Origin: Saccoglossus kowalevskii
Lineage: Eukaryota > Hemichordata > Enteropneusta > Harrimaniidae
Direction: 5' to 3'
Length of the DNA stretch: 64,000 bases
NCBI RefSeq assembly: GCF_000003605.2
Contig: NW_003152254.1
Location: forward strand, 319,882-383,881
The translations under genes and the position numbers were made by a program. This document shows positions 47,245 to 58,790 of the stretch, one piece after another. Under the pieces are notes generated by a model that ran no database searches, was not told the DNA's origin, and saw only the letters and a list, made by a program, of their open reading frames with translations. Each line of letters begins with the position of its first letter. The stretch's first letter is position 1.

Positions 47245-48476
47245 TGCTGTTACTGCAATGTAACGAAATCATGAAAAAAATTACACCGCGGACAACGCAG
47301 CATCAAACAAGCCCCGGAAGTTCGAGCGGAATGTGTCGTGTTAGTCGTACTTTTATTATTAACATGCCATCAAGACACAGGCAATAAAACACAATCACGC
47401 AAACGTTTTCAAGATACAAGAGATCCGAAATGTTATGTTTACACTGGTTTCCATGGTGAAAATATTCCTCCATATCTCAACATTGTGCTTGATGAAATGA
47501 AATACAAATAGCATTAGTTATACGATTCCTGATATTGTTAAAATATTTAAAAAGTTCAGTATGATAATATTCAAGTTAAAGTTTTCTCCTATATACACAT
47601 TGCACATATGCGCAGTAGTGTGGAATTCGAATTCGGTACAAACTTCAATGACGATGATGATTTACAATGATGTAACGTGAAATGTTGTTCAGTATAAGCT
47701 CAGACAGCTAATAAATTAGTTGTCTGAGCTATAACGCAGACAACACGTGTGCGAGCTCTTGCGTAACACAGCTGGGAAACGGTGTTAGAATTCGAATAGA
47801 ATCAATAATCGATTCATGACAAATATTTTTCCTATCCTCTGATCCACTGTTTCTGGCTTTTGAACCAGGAATTCTATGAAGACTGTGGGTATATGTATTG
47901 TATTATCTTCGCAAAGTCCTTGGCTAACTAGGGATGAAAATGACTAGTACATAAGCAATTGTATTCGACTTAATATTGGGGAAGTGTTATAGTGTGCGTC
48001 GTGCGCCAAAAAATCATGTACATCCTGGTACGTACTATAAAGTACTGGCTCATTTTCAGTTTTACTTAAGAAGAGTATTGAATGAGTCAGACGTCATCAC
48101 AAACTAAAATTTGAGGTAATCGTAAACAACCAAATTGACATACATTTTGTATGTCACAGTGGTGGTAGGGTAGCTACACTGTTCGGAAGAGTCTCATCAC
48201 CTAGCCCAAAGTACAGTTTTCTGAGAGTTTTCTTTTTTTTTCACCGTTGAGGGGGATGCTCGGCGACAAAAATGCTCGAATGACCACTGGTAGCCACATT
48301 ACGTAGCACGCTCGCGACGAAAATATGGGAATCAGGATTTTACTACCGGTCGCCCAAGAGCATGTTTGTCTCAGTTGGCACAGGTTTAATAGACACACTA
48401 GTATATCTTATTCCAGAAATATCTTACACTTCATTTCGTGTGTACGACATTGGAGCCCCAAATTCGTCTATGTAAA

Positions 48477-48635
48477 TTAAAGCTGAGGGTTCATCACCTG
48501 CGCGAACGCGAGAATTGAGTCCCATTCGACAATAACAACGCACGCTAAAAACGCAAAGGCTCATGGGTACACGCTTGTTTACAAACAACGAAACGCTACG
48601 ACCGTCTGCCGAAGGTCACGACTCCCCCGCTTTAA
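48477..48635 (+). mobile_element. Family A TTAA-flanked MITE next to the VC4 V-exon donor
   Basis: 159 bp with TTAA at both ends, more diverged in the inverted repeats (ttaaagctgagggttcatca). Its right end lies only about 18 bp from the V exon donor, so it sits inside VC4 intron 2 and absent from VC3 at that place. Confidence 0.82.
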
Positions 48636-48659
48636 GTCAATGACACGAAGTCTACTTAC

Positions 48660-49028
48660 TGTATACTTTCAGTACTGTTTCACCATGGCCAGTTTCCCTG
48701 GCAACATAGAAATCTATAGCGCATTGAAATATTCCGTTATCGACGAGCTCTAGACGAGATATGGTGATGTCAGCTTGAGGCCCAGTGAGAGTGACCCGCC
48801 CAACATAGCGACCGAACGCCTCACCAACACCGTTGTCAACCTGGCTGAAAACTGCTTCAGTTTCTCCCGTCACTTCAGACTTCATTGTCCAGACTTTTGT
48901 GAGATGCTGAGCGTCATCTTCCGGCTCTTCATAGGAACATTTTAGAGTAGCAGAGCCAAGTCGTTCTCCCTCCACCTCGGGCAGAGTGTATACCTCAAGA
49001 GCATGCACAAATGGCGTAGATAATACAA
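48660..49028 (-). CDS. VC4 V-type Ig exon
   Basis: This 369-nt exon is phase 1-1, with acceptor TCACTTAG and donor GTAAGT at 48659-48654. The leader end (VVLSTPFVHA) is followed by a V-set domain: first Cys at about exon residue 31 (ATLKCSYEEP), Trp in KVWTMKS, GRVTLTG with Arg, LVDNGIFQC with Asp and the second Cys. The last strand, GHGETVLKVY, has the G-x-G-(E)T-x-L-x-V order of Ig/TCR J segments. It differs from VC3 mainly in the FSQ[IV]DN..GEAF loop. Confidence 0.92.
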
Positions 49029-49956
49029 CTAAGTGAAAAAAGTTATACATAAAAATATATAAGTTTAGAAACACCTCATTATATAGTATATCATGACAGC
49101 GAGGGTCCGTAATATCCAAACAAGTTAAAGTAAAAATCGTAGTATCAGAATTCATAACAGATTGTAATAAGATTGCGACCGCCCACTTGTTGAAAATAAA
49201 ACGTTTGTTGATTACATGACGTCGAACTATCTAATTATTAAAAAAATAATTTGAAAGCCATTGTAAATATGGAATCAGCTTTTGTTTTGTATGCGGTGTT
49301 GTGGGAAGTGTCCAGAGAAACCTATAATCCGACCTCCAACAAGTAACGACTGACAGCTGTACTATAAGGTTGAAAGTGATTTATTATTGAGTAAATTGAC
49401 CTTAGACGAAATGGCCGCCGAGATATCGTTGACAATGAAATGCCGCGAGACTTGCTTTTCCCTACAAATAATGTTTCATTCTAGCCCATCACGCGTCCAC
49501 GGCTGCAGGTATTAATGTTACATATTCAAGCGGGGCAATACACTCGATGACAGGAGAGAATAGAACATACTTAAATTTGAGGGGATGAAAACAAGTCTTG
49601 TGAATTTCTCGTTCTGAACGAGTTTTCGACGGGCATTTGCAACTAAGGTAAATTAGTGGGAGCAGAGCTACGCCATAGAATGTTCAATGATGGTTGCCAG
49701 GCGGTGAAAATGCCCGGATTTCCACTGTATTACGCGTAATTTCTAGGACCTGAGTGCAGCTGCCGGTCATTACATGCTGGTGGTTTCACTGCAGGTCTCT
49801 CTGGACCCACGGATATTTTAAAGCAAAAGTTTTTAAAAAGTATATAAAAAAAGTAGATTCAAATTAGATGATATGGGTCGCTATTGGGCCTCTTTTTTGT
49901 ACCGCTAATGTCATTTCAAAACTATATTCATCCGCACCAATGAGTTACTGTGATTG

Positions 49957-50115
49957 GAAGGAAGGAAGCGAGGAAGGAAGGAAGGAAGGAAGGAAGGAAG
50001 GAAGGAAGGAAGGAAGGAATGAAGGAAGGAAGGAAGGAAGGAAGGAAGTAACGAAGGAAGGAAGGAATGAAGGAAAGAAGGAAGGAAGGAAGGAAGGAAG
50101 GAAGGAAGAAGGAAG
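49957..50115. repeat. (GGAA)n microsatellite
   Basis: Nearly pure GGAA tetranucleotide repeat of about 160 bp with a few single-base changes. GGAA runs are also potential ETS-binding tracts, but no such role is shown. Confidence 0.95.
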
Positions 50116-50175
50116 CAAATAAGTTGTTTACTTGTCTGTATCATGTACATTCTAATATATTATCCTATTAATGAT

Positions 50176-50224
50176 AGTAAGTAAGTAAACGAGTAAACGA
50201 GTAAGTAAGTAAGTATGTATGTAT
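50176..50224. repeat. (GTAA)n microsatellite
   Basis: A short imperfect GTAA/GTAT tetranucleotide run, 60 bp beyond the GGAA array. Confidence 0.85.
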
Positions 50225-50605
50225 TATACACAAGAGAGCAAGCAAGGTAGTATTTATGTAGATACATAAAGAAAGAGAGAAAGAAGAAGGAAAAGAGATT
50301 TTTTTAATTACTTTTATTACAGCATATTTCAGCTAAAAGAGTGGTATGTTACAATTCAAATTTGAGAAAGAAAGAAATTAATAAATATATTAATAACAAA
50401 TAAATAAATAAAACTATTTTGTACCGTGATATGCTGCCCAGCTGTCGTTGTTCAGAAACAAAGCCCGCTCCGACGATGAATGAAAATCCCGTATTCATGT
50501 GCTCCACAAATACCTAAATATTTAGATAACGCACGCGCGCATACAAATATAAAGGGCTGGGTAGCTTGTAAAACAGACACAGAAAAACAACAACGTGGAT
50601 ATATT

Positions 50606-51016
50606 ATGTCTCGTAGGACAAATATGGAGTCGTTTTCCTCGCTGGGAGAGAGCTTTAGCTCCGCTAGGTTTCCGATAAACCTTGAACGCTTTCAGCGTAG
50701 CTCTCTAGGGTGTTTAGCAAGGCGCAGTAGATCGCTGGTAGTGTCTGCGATCACGCACGGCGGAAGAGCCAGAGTATTCCTCCTGTGTGTCGTGTTGTTA
50801 GCCACAGTGACGTCGTACAAAACGATGAGTTATTTCCGGCGACCTAAAGCGGCGTATCGTGGACGAGATAAATCGGCCGTAGCGGCAAATTTGATGTTCG
50901 ATTCCAACATTGGGAAAGCGATTGGAGCACCGATGATAAATACGAAAGGTCGATATGATGAAATGAATAGTGAAAGTAATCTAAAGACACCCGCTGTGAA
51001 TGCTCACCAGGTTTGA
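50606..51016 (+). CDS. Probable first exon of a type II membrane protein, unidentified
   Basis: An open reading of 137 codons starts MSRRTNMESFSSLGESFSS (ATG at 50606) and ends at a stop just past position 51013. The frame is open 42 codons further upstream, but that part looks like leader DNA. A basic stretch (CLARRSRS...GGRAR) precedes one hydrophobic segment, VFLLCVVLLATVTSYKTMSY, then a polar region (FRRPKAAYRGRDKSAVAANL). Such an N-terminal signal anchor is the plan of Golgi glycosyl- and sulfotransferases; no family motif is visible, so function is not assigned. A CAG|GTTTGA donor could end the exon at 51010. Codon use is more GC-rich than the surrounding intron. It lies inside VC4 intron 1 on the opposite strand. 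Confidence 0.45.
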   Translation: MSRRTNMESFSSLGESFSSARFPINLERFQRSSLGCLARRSRSLVVSAITHGGRARVFLLCVVLLATVTSYKTMSYFRRPKAAYRGRDKSAVAANLMFDSNIGKAIGAPMINTKGRYDEMNSESNLKTPAVNAHQV

Positions 51017-51057
51017 TTTTTATGTATAATAGTATTTTTCACTTTTTCGACATATGA

Positions 51058-51324
51058 ACACTACACTACACTACACTACACTACACTACACTACGCTACG
51101 CTACGCTACGCTACACTACACTACACTACACTACACCACACTACACTACACTACACTACACTACACTACACTACACTACACTACACTACACTACACTATA
51201 TTGCCTCCTACTACACTACACTACACTACACTACACTACACTACACTACACTACACTACACTACACTACACTACACTACACTACACTACACTACACTACA
51301 CTACACTACACTACACTACACTAC
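51058..51324. repeat. (CTACA)n pentanucleotide microsatellite
   Basis: About 53 units of ctaca with a few ctacg units and one interruption (ttgcctccta) near 51200. It begins 40 bp after the plus-strand exon. Confidence 0.95.
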
Positions 51325-53372
51325 GATGCGTAATCTACACTATAACCCTCTGCGTTTCTCCACATTGCTCTATTATTACTGTGTATTACATTACACTACA
51401 TATATTTTTGAATCACAATTATTGATCGCATATTACGTAACAAATATATCTCGGACTAGCACATTCAAAAGAAGTGCAGTGCATGTTCAACTGTGTACGC
51501 CAAACACTCGACGTGATTGCCATTTTGACCACATACGTGCACATGATCCTGAAAACCGTAGTTGCAGCACTCGGCTTCGTGGTTATTTTAATGCGAGCGG
51601 TGTAAATGGCGGTATAATTATACTTAATGCTAAAACGTAACAATATCGACACAATAAAATGGCCGTCTCAGTCAGCCTCGTTCGCAGGCATCGTATTAAT
51701 AGATTGTTACGTGTTACTAGTATCTTAAAACTGAAATGAATAATACATAATAATTGTGCTACCTTTACAATTGTGACTTGTAAGCAAGCAAACATGTTGA
51801 GTGAACTTCAGTAATAACAAGTTTGATCAGTTGCTAAGGAGACAAAATCAAACCAGTACATCACGTACCGTCTCATCCGCGCCTTAAATAATAGCTGACC
51901 TCATTTATAAAGAGAACTGGGACGTGCAAATAATGCTTTTAGCGTTCTTGGTTTGCATGTGTGTTCAATAAGTGATTTTTTTTAAATAGTACAAATTTAA
52001 AACTGCAATACTTTCAAGTTGATCCACAAAGAGCGACAACTTTAACCCGACGAGATCTGAAAATAAAGTGTTTCTTTGAATATGTGGCATTTTTATTTTA
52101 TTTTTATTTTAGGTATTGTTTGTTAAATTATTTATTTTCAATTAGTGTAAATTTTGGGCAGAGCTTTTTTTACTAACGTGATTGCAAAACATTCGTGTGC
52201 GATTTTGCACTCGCATTAGTAAAAAAAGACCCGCCAGTGAAGTTAGTCGAAATATTTCAAACAAATTAATTAAAAAAATTAAAAAATGCCAAAAATCAGT
52301 AAAATAATAATAATAAAGCAAGACAACACAAAGAATCTCAATCTAATCAGATTGAGATGTGTAACAGTAGACGTGTACAGAGGGCATAAACACGATTGAC
52401 AGTGTGTCCTTGTGTTTGTTCAATGAGCTAGTGTAAAACAATGGTACACCGCCGCAGAAAATAATTGCAAGTTGAGCCACGGTTGAATTCTGAAATTAAC
52501 ACACTCGTTGCGCGGGACAGTTGAACACGTGTCAATGACAGAAATAGATAACTGCGAGGCCAACTTCTGTTCACATAAGCTGTGCGAGTCATTGTTTATA
52601 TAGCGTCAACATGGCACACAGAACAAACACAGCGAGGCATCACACACAAACCTAACATCGACAAAAAATATCTCACGGCCAAAAGAACTTTATTCAAATT
52701 AGTGATTAATCATTAATTTGCAAATCCGCCATTGTCGTTGAAACATTTGTTCAGTTGTAGAAAGCTAGCTATCTCGAAGAACAAGAATTAATTTATTTGT
52801 TTACCACAAAACTAGATTTTTATATATTCAATGATGTTAACAAAGATGAAATGCTGCACATAATTCGCTTTCAAATGTTAGCGAATTATATTTTAGTCGG
52901 GCTGTTCAAAGAAACTGTAAAACTTGTATGTGTTATTTTCCAACTTTCTATACAACTAAAATTATATAATTATATTAAATAGAATATACTATATTGGATA
53001 CCCGGTGTCCGTGCACAATAACAATGCCACGGTTATGCAGATTTTAAATGGGTAGCTACTTAATGCCCCCTACTTAAGAGAATGCCGGTTAATGTATGCA
53101 TAATATGGCTGCCTCTCATATACTTGACACTGATAACTGAGTTCAGTATGCTCAATAAAGCAAACGACTGCCAACCTGATGGCCAATAAACGCGTCATAC
53201 TCTTCAGTATATTTATGAAGTGAGGCGAGGTGGACGCTTTGTCTCACTCGTCGATGTTTATATGTGTATGCCGTGCTACGGTCTCCATAATCTCACGACC
53301 ATCTTATTTATTTACATTCGAATAAAACAGAGTTAAACGAGTTGGGTCCAATAAAGTCATCCTTTCACCTAC

Positions 53373-53415
53373 CTGTGATGCAGAAGTTGAACAGTTTCGT
53401 CCAAGATGGCGACAT
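53373..53415 (-). CDS. VC4 signal-peptide exon (start of VC4)
   Basis: This short first coding exon reads MSPSWTKLFNFCIT and then G|GTAGGT, ending in phase 1. With the next exon (VVLSTPFVHA) it forms a secretion signal with a Lys and a hydrophobic core. The exon length class, donor and phase match the VC2 and VC5 first exons. A CACGTGATT motif lies 97 bp upstream and a TATATA about 62 bp upstream of the ATG. Confidence 0.85.
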
Positions 53416-54830
53416 GCTGTTAGATTCTTGTTAAGAAGGCTAAGTTCTGTCTAGATGAGTAAATATAAAAATAACGTATATATTGTCACCTCCACCGTTA
53501 CACGCCTTGGTCACGTGATTACATCTCGTCTTATTCGACAGATGAAAAATGGTACCGGCTAGTGAACTATCGTCAGTTAACGGTTAATTTTTAATGAGAT
53601 TAGAATTTGAGACAAACAACACACGTTTCTTTTATCTCTTGAAATAAATAAGCGGGAAACTCGGCGATATCGTCTGCCGACGATTTTAAAATAGTCCAGT
53701 GTGTGGGCTGACTGCTCCAAAACCGGATCAAGCAGCCAAATACAGGTCGTTGTGCATTTATAAGTAGGTGTCACACTCAGGTCTGTCTAAAGTCGTAGGT
53801 GACGTCATAATCGTGAAACAAATTAAACGCAAAATGTCTCTGTCTTTTGATGATGATTATGATCTTTTTTTTTATCTTGCGTACATAACTCGTTATTATT
53901 TGCCTAAGGTCTGAATCACGAATTATCATCCCCGCCCACTTAGTCACCAACGGTATCTCATGAACATACGCGCCATTAATTATCCAGATGTCCTATAAGC
54001 TAGTAATGTGTACGCACGTTGGGCAATGACCTACCCACATAATAATGGCCAGACCAATGAACGGAAACCCTCTGTTATTGCAAACGAGAATTAATTTGAT
54101 ATTTGACTGCTGCTTTGAAAGTCAGAGTGTTCATAAATTGTATAAAGACCCAGTCAAGGGTAATAGCATTTCATGTATTGCTTATTCTCCACACTAGTTC
54201 ACTCCAGTCTGAACATGCGCAGATTACTGCGCAGATAACGATAATGCGGACATAATCGTCGCCCTATTTGTCCAGGTTGTCATGCTTCGCAACAATATAT
54301 AAGCAATCACTAACACCTATATGGGGTTTAGGTTTTATACTTTATGCGTGGTCAGAAAAATTCAAGAAAACATGAACATTATTAAATTAAAAATGGTTAT
54401 TAAATTCAACTAACAGTGTAACAAAAAGAGATAATTGTTTTTTTATTGTTGTTAGGTATACAATTTACACAACGAGTACATCAACTAGTAAGCGAATAAT
54501 TGTTTTAGATATAAAAAAAATGTGCAGTTTCACTTGTAATTAGTTGGGCGGAAAAGCGTACCCATGTCTTGGAGCATGATATCGACACCGTGAATTCACT
54601 CTCAGGTGTGTAATGTGTCAAAATATTATTCTTGTAATTTAAAATTGTTATACTTTTGGCAAAATTCAGAAAATAAACCTGCTTATATTTTTTTCTGTGT
54701 TTCTTTTCTAAATTTTTCATCAAGACATGTAAGTAAATATGCCCACTTGGTTCAAAATCTACAAAGGAATTCTAGAAAAATGCACAAATGTAGCATAATA
54801 ATAGTGACCACTGTCTCAATGGACTGTCTT
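53416..54830. other. VC4 upstream and intergenic region
   Basis: Presumed promoter in the first 150 bp. No other supported feature lies before the satellite. Confidence 0.5.
53477..53517 (-). promoter_or_regulatory. Putative VC4 promoter motifs
   Basis: A TATATA-type box (53477-53484) and an E-box CACGTG (53512-53517) lie upstream of the VC4 start on the minus strand. VC5 has CACGTGAT at nearly the same distance (93 bp) from its ATG. The assignment rests on position only. Confidence 0.3.
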
Positions 54831-57800
54831 AATTGCATTTAAACAACCAATGATATCAGTTAGTACATTTGAACAACCAATGATATCCTTCAATTGACTT
54901 GAACGACCAATAATATCAGTCAATGTATTTGAACAACAAATGATGTCAGTCAATGAATTTTAACAACCAACGATGTCAGTTAGTGCATTTGAACAACCAA
55001 TGATATCAGTTAGTGCATTTGAACAACCAATGATATAAGTTAGTGCATTTAAACAACCAATGATATCAGTCAATGTATTTGAACAACCAATGATATCAGT
55101 CAATGAATTTGAACAACCATTGATGTCAGTTAGTGCATTTGAACAACCAATGATATCAGCCAATTCACGTGAACAACCAGTGATATCAGTTAGTGCATTT
55201 GAACAACCAATGATATCAGTTAGTGCATTTGAACAACCAATGATATAAGCCAATTGACTTGAACAATCAATGATATCAGTTAGTGCATTTGATCAAACAA
55301 TGATATCAGTCAGTGCATTTGATCAACCAATGATATCAGTTAGTGCATTTGATCAAACAATGATATCAACCAATTCACTTGAACAACCAATGATATCAGT
55401 TACTTCATTTGAACAACCATTGATATCAGTTAGTGCATTTGATCAACCAATGATATCAGCCAATTCACTTGAACAACCAATGATGTCAGTTAGTGCATTT
55501 GATCAAACAATGATATCAGCCAATTGACTTGAACAATCAATGATATCAGTTAGTGCATTTGATCAACCAATGATATCAGCCAATTGACTTGAACAATCAA
55601 TGATATCAGATAATGTATTTGAACAACCAGTGATATCAGTTAGTGCATTTGATCAACCAATGATATCAGTCAATTGACTTGAACAAATAATGATATCAGT
55701 TAGTGCATTTGAACAACCAATGATATAAGTTAGTGCATTTGAACAACCATTGATGTCAGTTAGTGCATTTGAACAACCAATGATATCAGCCAATTCACGT
55801 GAACAACCAGTGATATCAGTTAGTGCATTTGAACAACCAATGATATCCTTCAATTGACTTGAACGACCAATAATATCAGTCAATGTATTTGAACAACAAA
55901 TGATATCAGTCAATGAATTTTAACAACCAATGATGTCAGTTAGTGCATTTGAACAACCAATGATATCAGTTAGTGCATTTGAACAACCAATGATATCAGC
56001 CAATTGACTTGAACAATTAATGATATCAGTTAGTGTATTTGAACAACCAGTGACATCAGTTAGTGCATTTGATCAACCAATGATATCAGTCAATTGACTT
56101 GAACAAATAATGATATCAGTTAGTGCATTTGAACAACCAATGATATAAGTTAGTGCATTTAAACAACCAATGATATCAGTCAATGTATTTGAACAACCAA
56201 TGATATCAGTCAATGAATTTGAACAACCATTGATGTCAGTTAGTGCATTTGAACAACCAATGATATCTGCCAATTCACGTGAACAACCAGTGATATCAGT
56301 TAGTGCATTTGAACAACCAATGATATCAGTTAGTGCATTTGAACAACCAATGATATAAGCCAATTGACTTGAACAATCAATGATATCAGTTAGTGCATTT
56401 GATCAAACAATGATATCAGCCAATTAACTTGAACAACCAATGATATCAGTTCCTTCATTTGAACAACCATTGATATCAGTTAGTGCATTTGATCAACCAA
56501 TGATATCAGCCAATTCACTTGAACAACCAATGATGTCAGTTAGTACATTTGATCAAACAATGATATCAGCCAATTGACTTGAACAACCAATGATATCAGT
56601 TAGTGCATTTTATCAACCAATGATATCAGCCAATTGACTTGAACAACCAATGATATTAGTTAGTGCATTTGAACAACCAATGATATCAGTTATCGCATTT
56701 GAACAACCAATGATAACAGTCGATATATACTGGATCAACCAATGATTTCATTTAGTGTATTTGAACAACCAATGATATCAGTCAATTGACTTGATCAACC
56801 AATGATATCAGTTAGTGCATTTAAACAACAAATGGTATCAGTTAGTGCATTTGAACAACAAATGACATCAGTTAGTGCATTTGAACAACCAATGATATCA
56901 GTTAGTGCATTTGAACAATCAATGATATCAGTTTGTGCATTTGAACAACCAATGATATCATTTAGTGCATTTGAACAACCAATGATATCAGTCAATTGAC
57001 TTGATCAACCAATGATATCAGTTAGTGCATTTGAACAACCAATGATATCAGTTAGTGCATTTGAACAACCAATGATATCAGTAAATAGACTTGATCAACC
57101 AATGATATCATTTAGTATATTTGAACAACCAATGATATCAGTTAGTGCATTTGAACAACCAATGATATCAGCCAATTGACTTGAACAATCAATGATATCA
57201 GTTAGTGCATTTGAACAACCAGTGATATCAGTTAGTGCATTTGATCAACCAATGATACCTGTCAATTGACTTGAACAAATAATGATATCAGTTAGTGCAT
57301 TTGATCAACCAATGATATCAGTCAGTGCATTTGAACAACCAATGATATCAGTCAATTGACTTGATCAACCAATGATATCAGTTAGTGCATTTGAACAATC
57401 AATGATATCAGTTTGTGCATTTGAACAACCAATGATATCGGTCAATGAACTCGAACAACCAATGATATCGGTTGGTGCATTTGAACAACCAATGATATCA
57501 GTCAGTGCATTTGAACAACCAATGATATCAGTCAATTGACTTGATCAACCAATGATATTAGTTAGTGCATTTGAACAATCAATGATATCAGTTAGTGCAT
57601 TTGAACACCAATGATATCGGTCAATGAACTCAGACACCAATGATATCGGTTGGTGCATTTGAACCACCAATGATATGAATTATGCATTTGAACAACCAAT
57701 GATATCAGTTGGTGNNNNNNNNNNNNNNNNNNNNNNNNNNNNNNNNNNNNNNNNNNNNNNNNNNNNNNNNNNNNNNNNNNNNNNNNNNNNNNNNNNNNNN

Positions 57801-58790
57801 NNNNNNNNNNNNNNNNNNNNNNNNNNNNNNNNNNNNNNNNNNNNNNNNNNNNNNNNNNNNNNNNNNNNNNNNNNNNNNNNNNNNNNNNNNNNNNNNNNNN
57901 NNNNNNNNNNNNNNNNNNNNNNNNNNNNNNNNNNNNNNNNNNNNNNNNNNNNNNNNNNNNNNNNNNNNNNNNNNNNNNNNNNNNNNNNNNNNNNNNNNNN
58001 NNNNNNNNNNNNNNNNNNNNNNNNNNNNNNNNNNNNNNNNNNNNNNNNNNNNNNNNNNNNNNNNNNNNNNNNNNNNNNNNNNNNNNNNNNNNNNNNNNNN
58101 NNNNNNNNNNNNNNNNNNNNNNNNNNNNNNNNNNNNNNNNNNNNNNNNNNNNNNNNNNNNNNNNNNNNNNNNNNNNNNNNNNNNNNNNNNNNNNNNNNNN
58201 NNNNNNNNNNNNNNNNNNNNNNNNNNNNNNNNNNNNNNNNNNNNNNNNNNNNNNNNNNNNNNNNNNNNNNNNNNNNNNNNNNNNNNNNNNNNNNNNNNNN
58301 NNNNNNNNNNNNNNNNNNNNNNNNNNNNNNNNNNNNNNNNNNNNNNNNNNNNNNNNNNNNNNNNNNNNNNNNNNNNNNNNNNNNNNNNNNNNNNNNNNNN
58401 NNNNNNNNNNNNNNNNNNNNNNNNNNNNNNNNNNNNNNNNNNNNNNNNNNNNNNNNNNNNNNNNNNNNNNNNNNNNNNNNNNNNNNNNNNNNNNNNNNNN
58501 NNNNNNNNNNTTAGTGCATTTGAACAACCAATGATATCAGTTGGTGCATTTTAATAACCAGTGACATTAGTTAGTGCATTTGAACAACCAGTGATATCAT
58601 TTAGTGCATTTGAACAACCAATGATATCAGTTAGTGCATTTGAACAACCAATGATATCAGTCAGTGCATTTAAACAACCAATGATATCAGTTAGTGATAT
58701 CAGTGCATTTGAACAACCAAAGATATCATTTAGTGCATTTGAACAACCAATTATATCCGTCAATGGATTTAAAAAAACAAACGATATCTG
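54831..58790. repeat. 30-bp satellite array, about 132 units
   Basis: The consensus monomer is gaacaaccaatgatatcagt plus tagtgcattt, with common variants (caattgactt, caatgaattt, gatcaa for gaacaa). The period is 30 bp almost throughout, with one 2-bp slip near 56730. Each monomer contains the palindrome tgatatca. Because 30 is a multiple of three, frames stay open on both strands (decapeptides EQPMISVSAF and TDIIGCSNAL); these are not treated as genes. Larger segments repeat: 54960-55253 recurs 1110 bp later at 56073-56363. A gap of N covers 57715-58510. Confidence 0.97.
57715..58510. other. Assembly gap inside the satellite
   Basis: 796 undetermined bases. The same monomers flank the gap, so its true length is uncertain. 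Confidence 0.99.

Larger units (their letters stand above)
46845..48659 (-). other. VC4 intron 2
   Basis: A 1.8-kb intron, nearly twice that of VC3. Part of the difference is two inserted family A MITEs (47082-47244 and 48477-48635). Confidence 0.75.
49029..53372 (-). other. VC4 intron 1
   Basis: A 4.3-kb intron between the signal and V exons. It contains three microsatellites and a probable plus-strand exon of an unrelated gene (50606-51016). No further exon is recognised in 51325-53372. Confidence 0.65.

Noticed and set aside
54831-58790. CRISPR-like regular repeats
   Set aside because: There are no unique spacers between units, and the genome is animal. It is a plain satellite.
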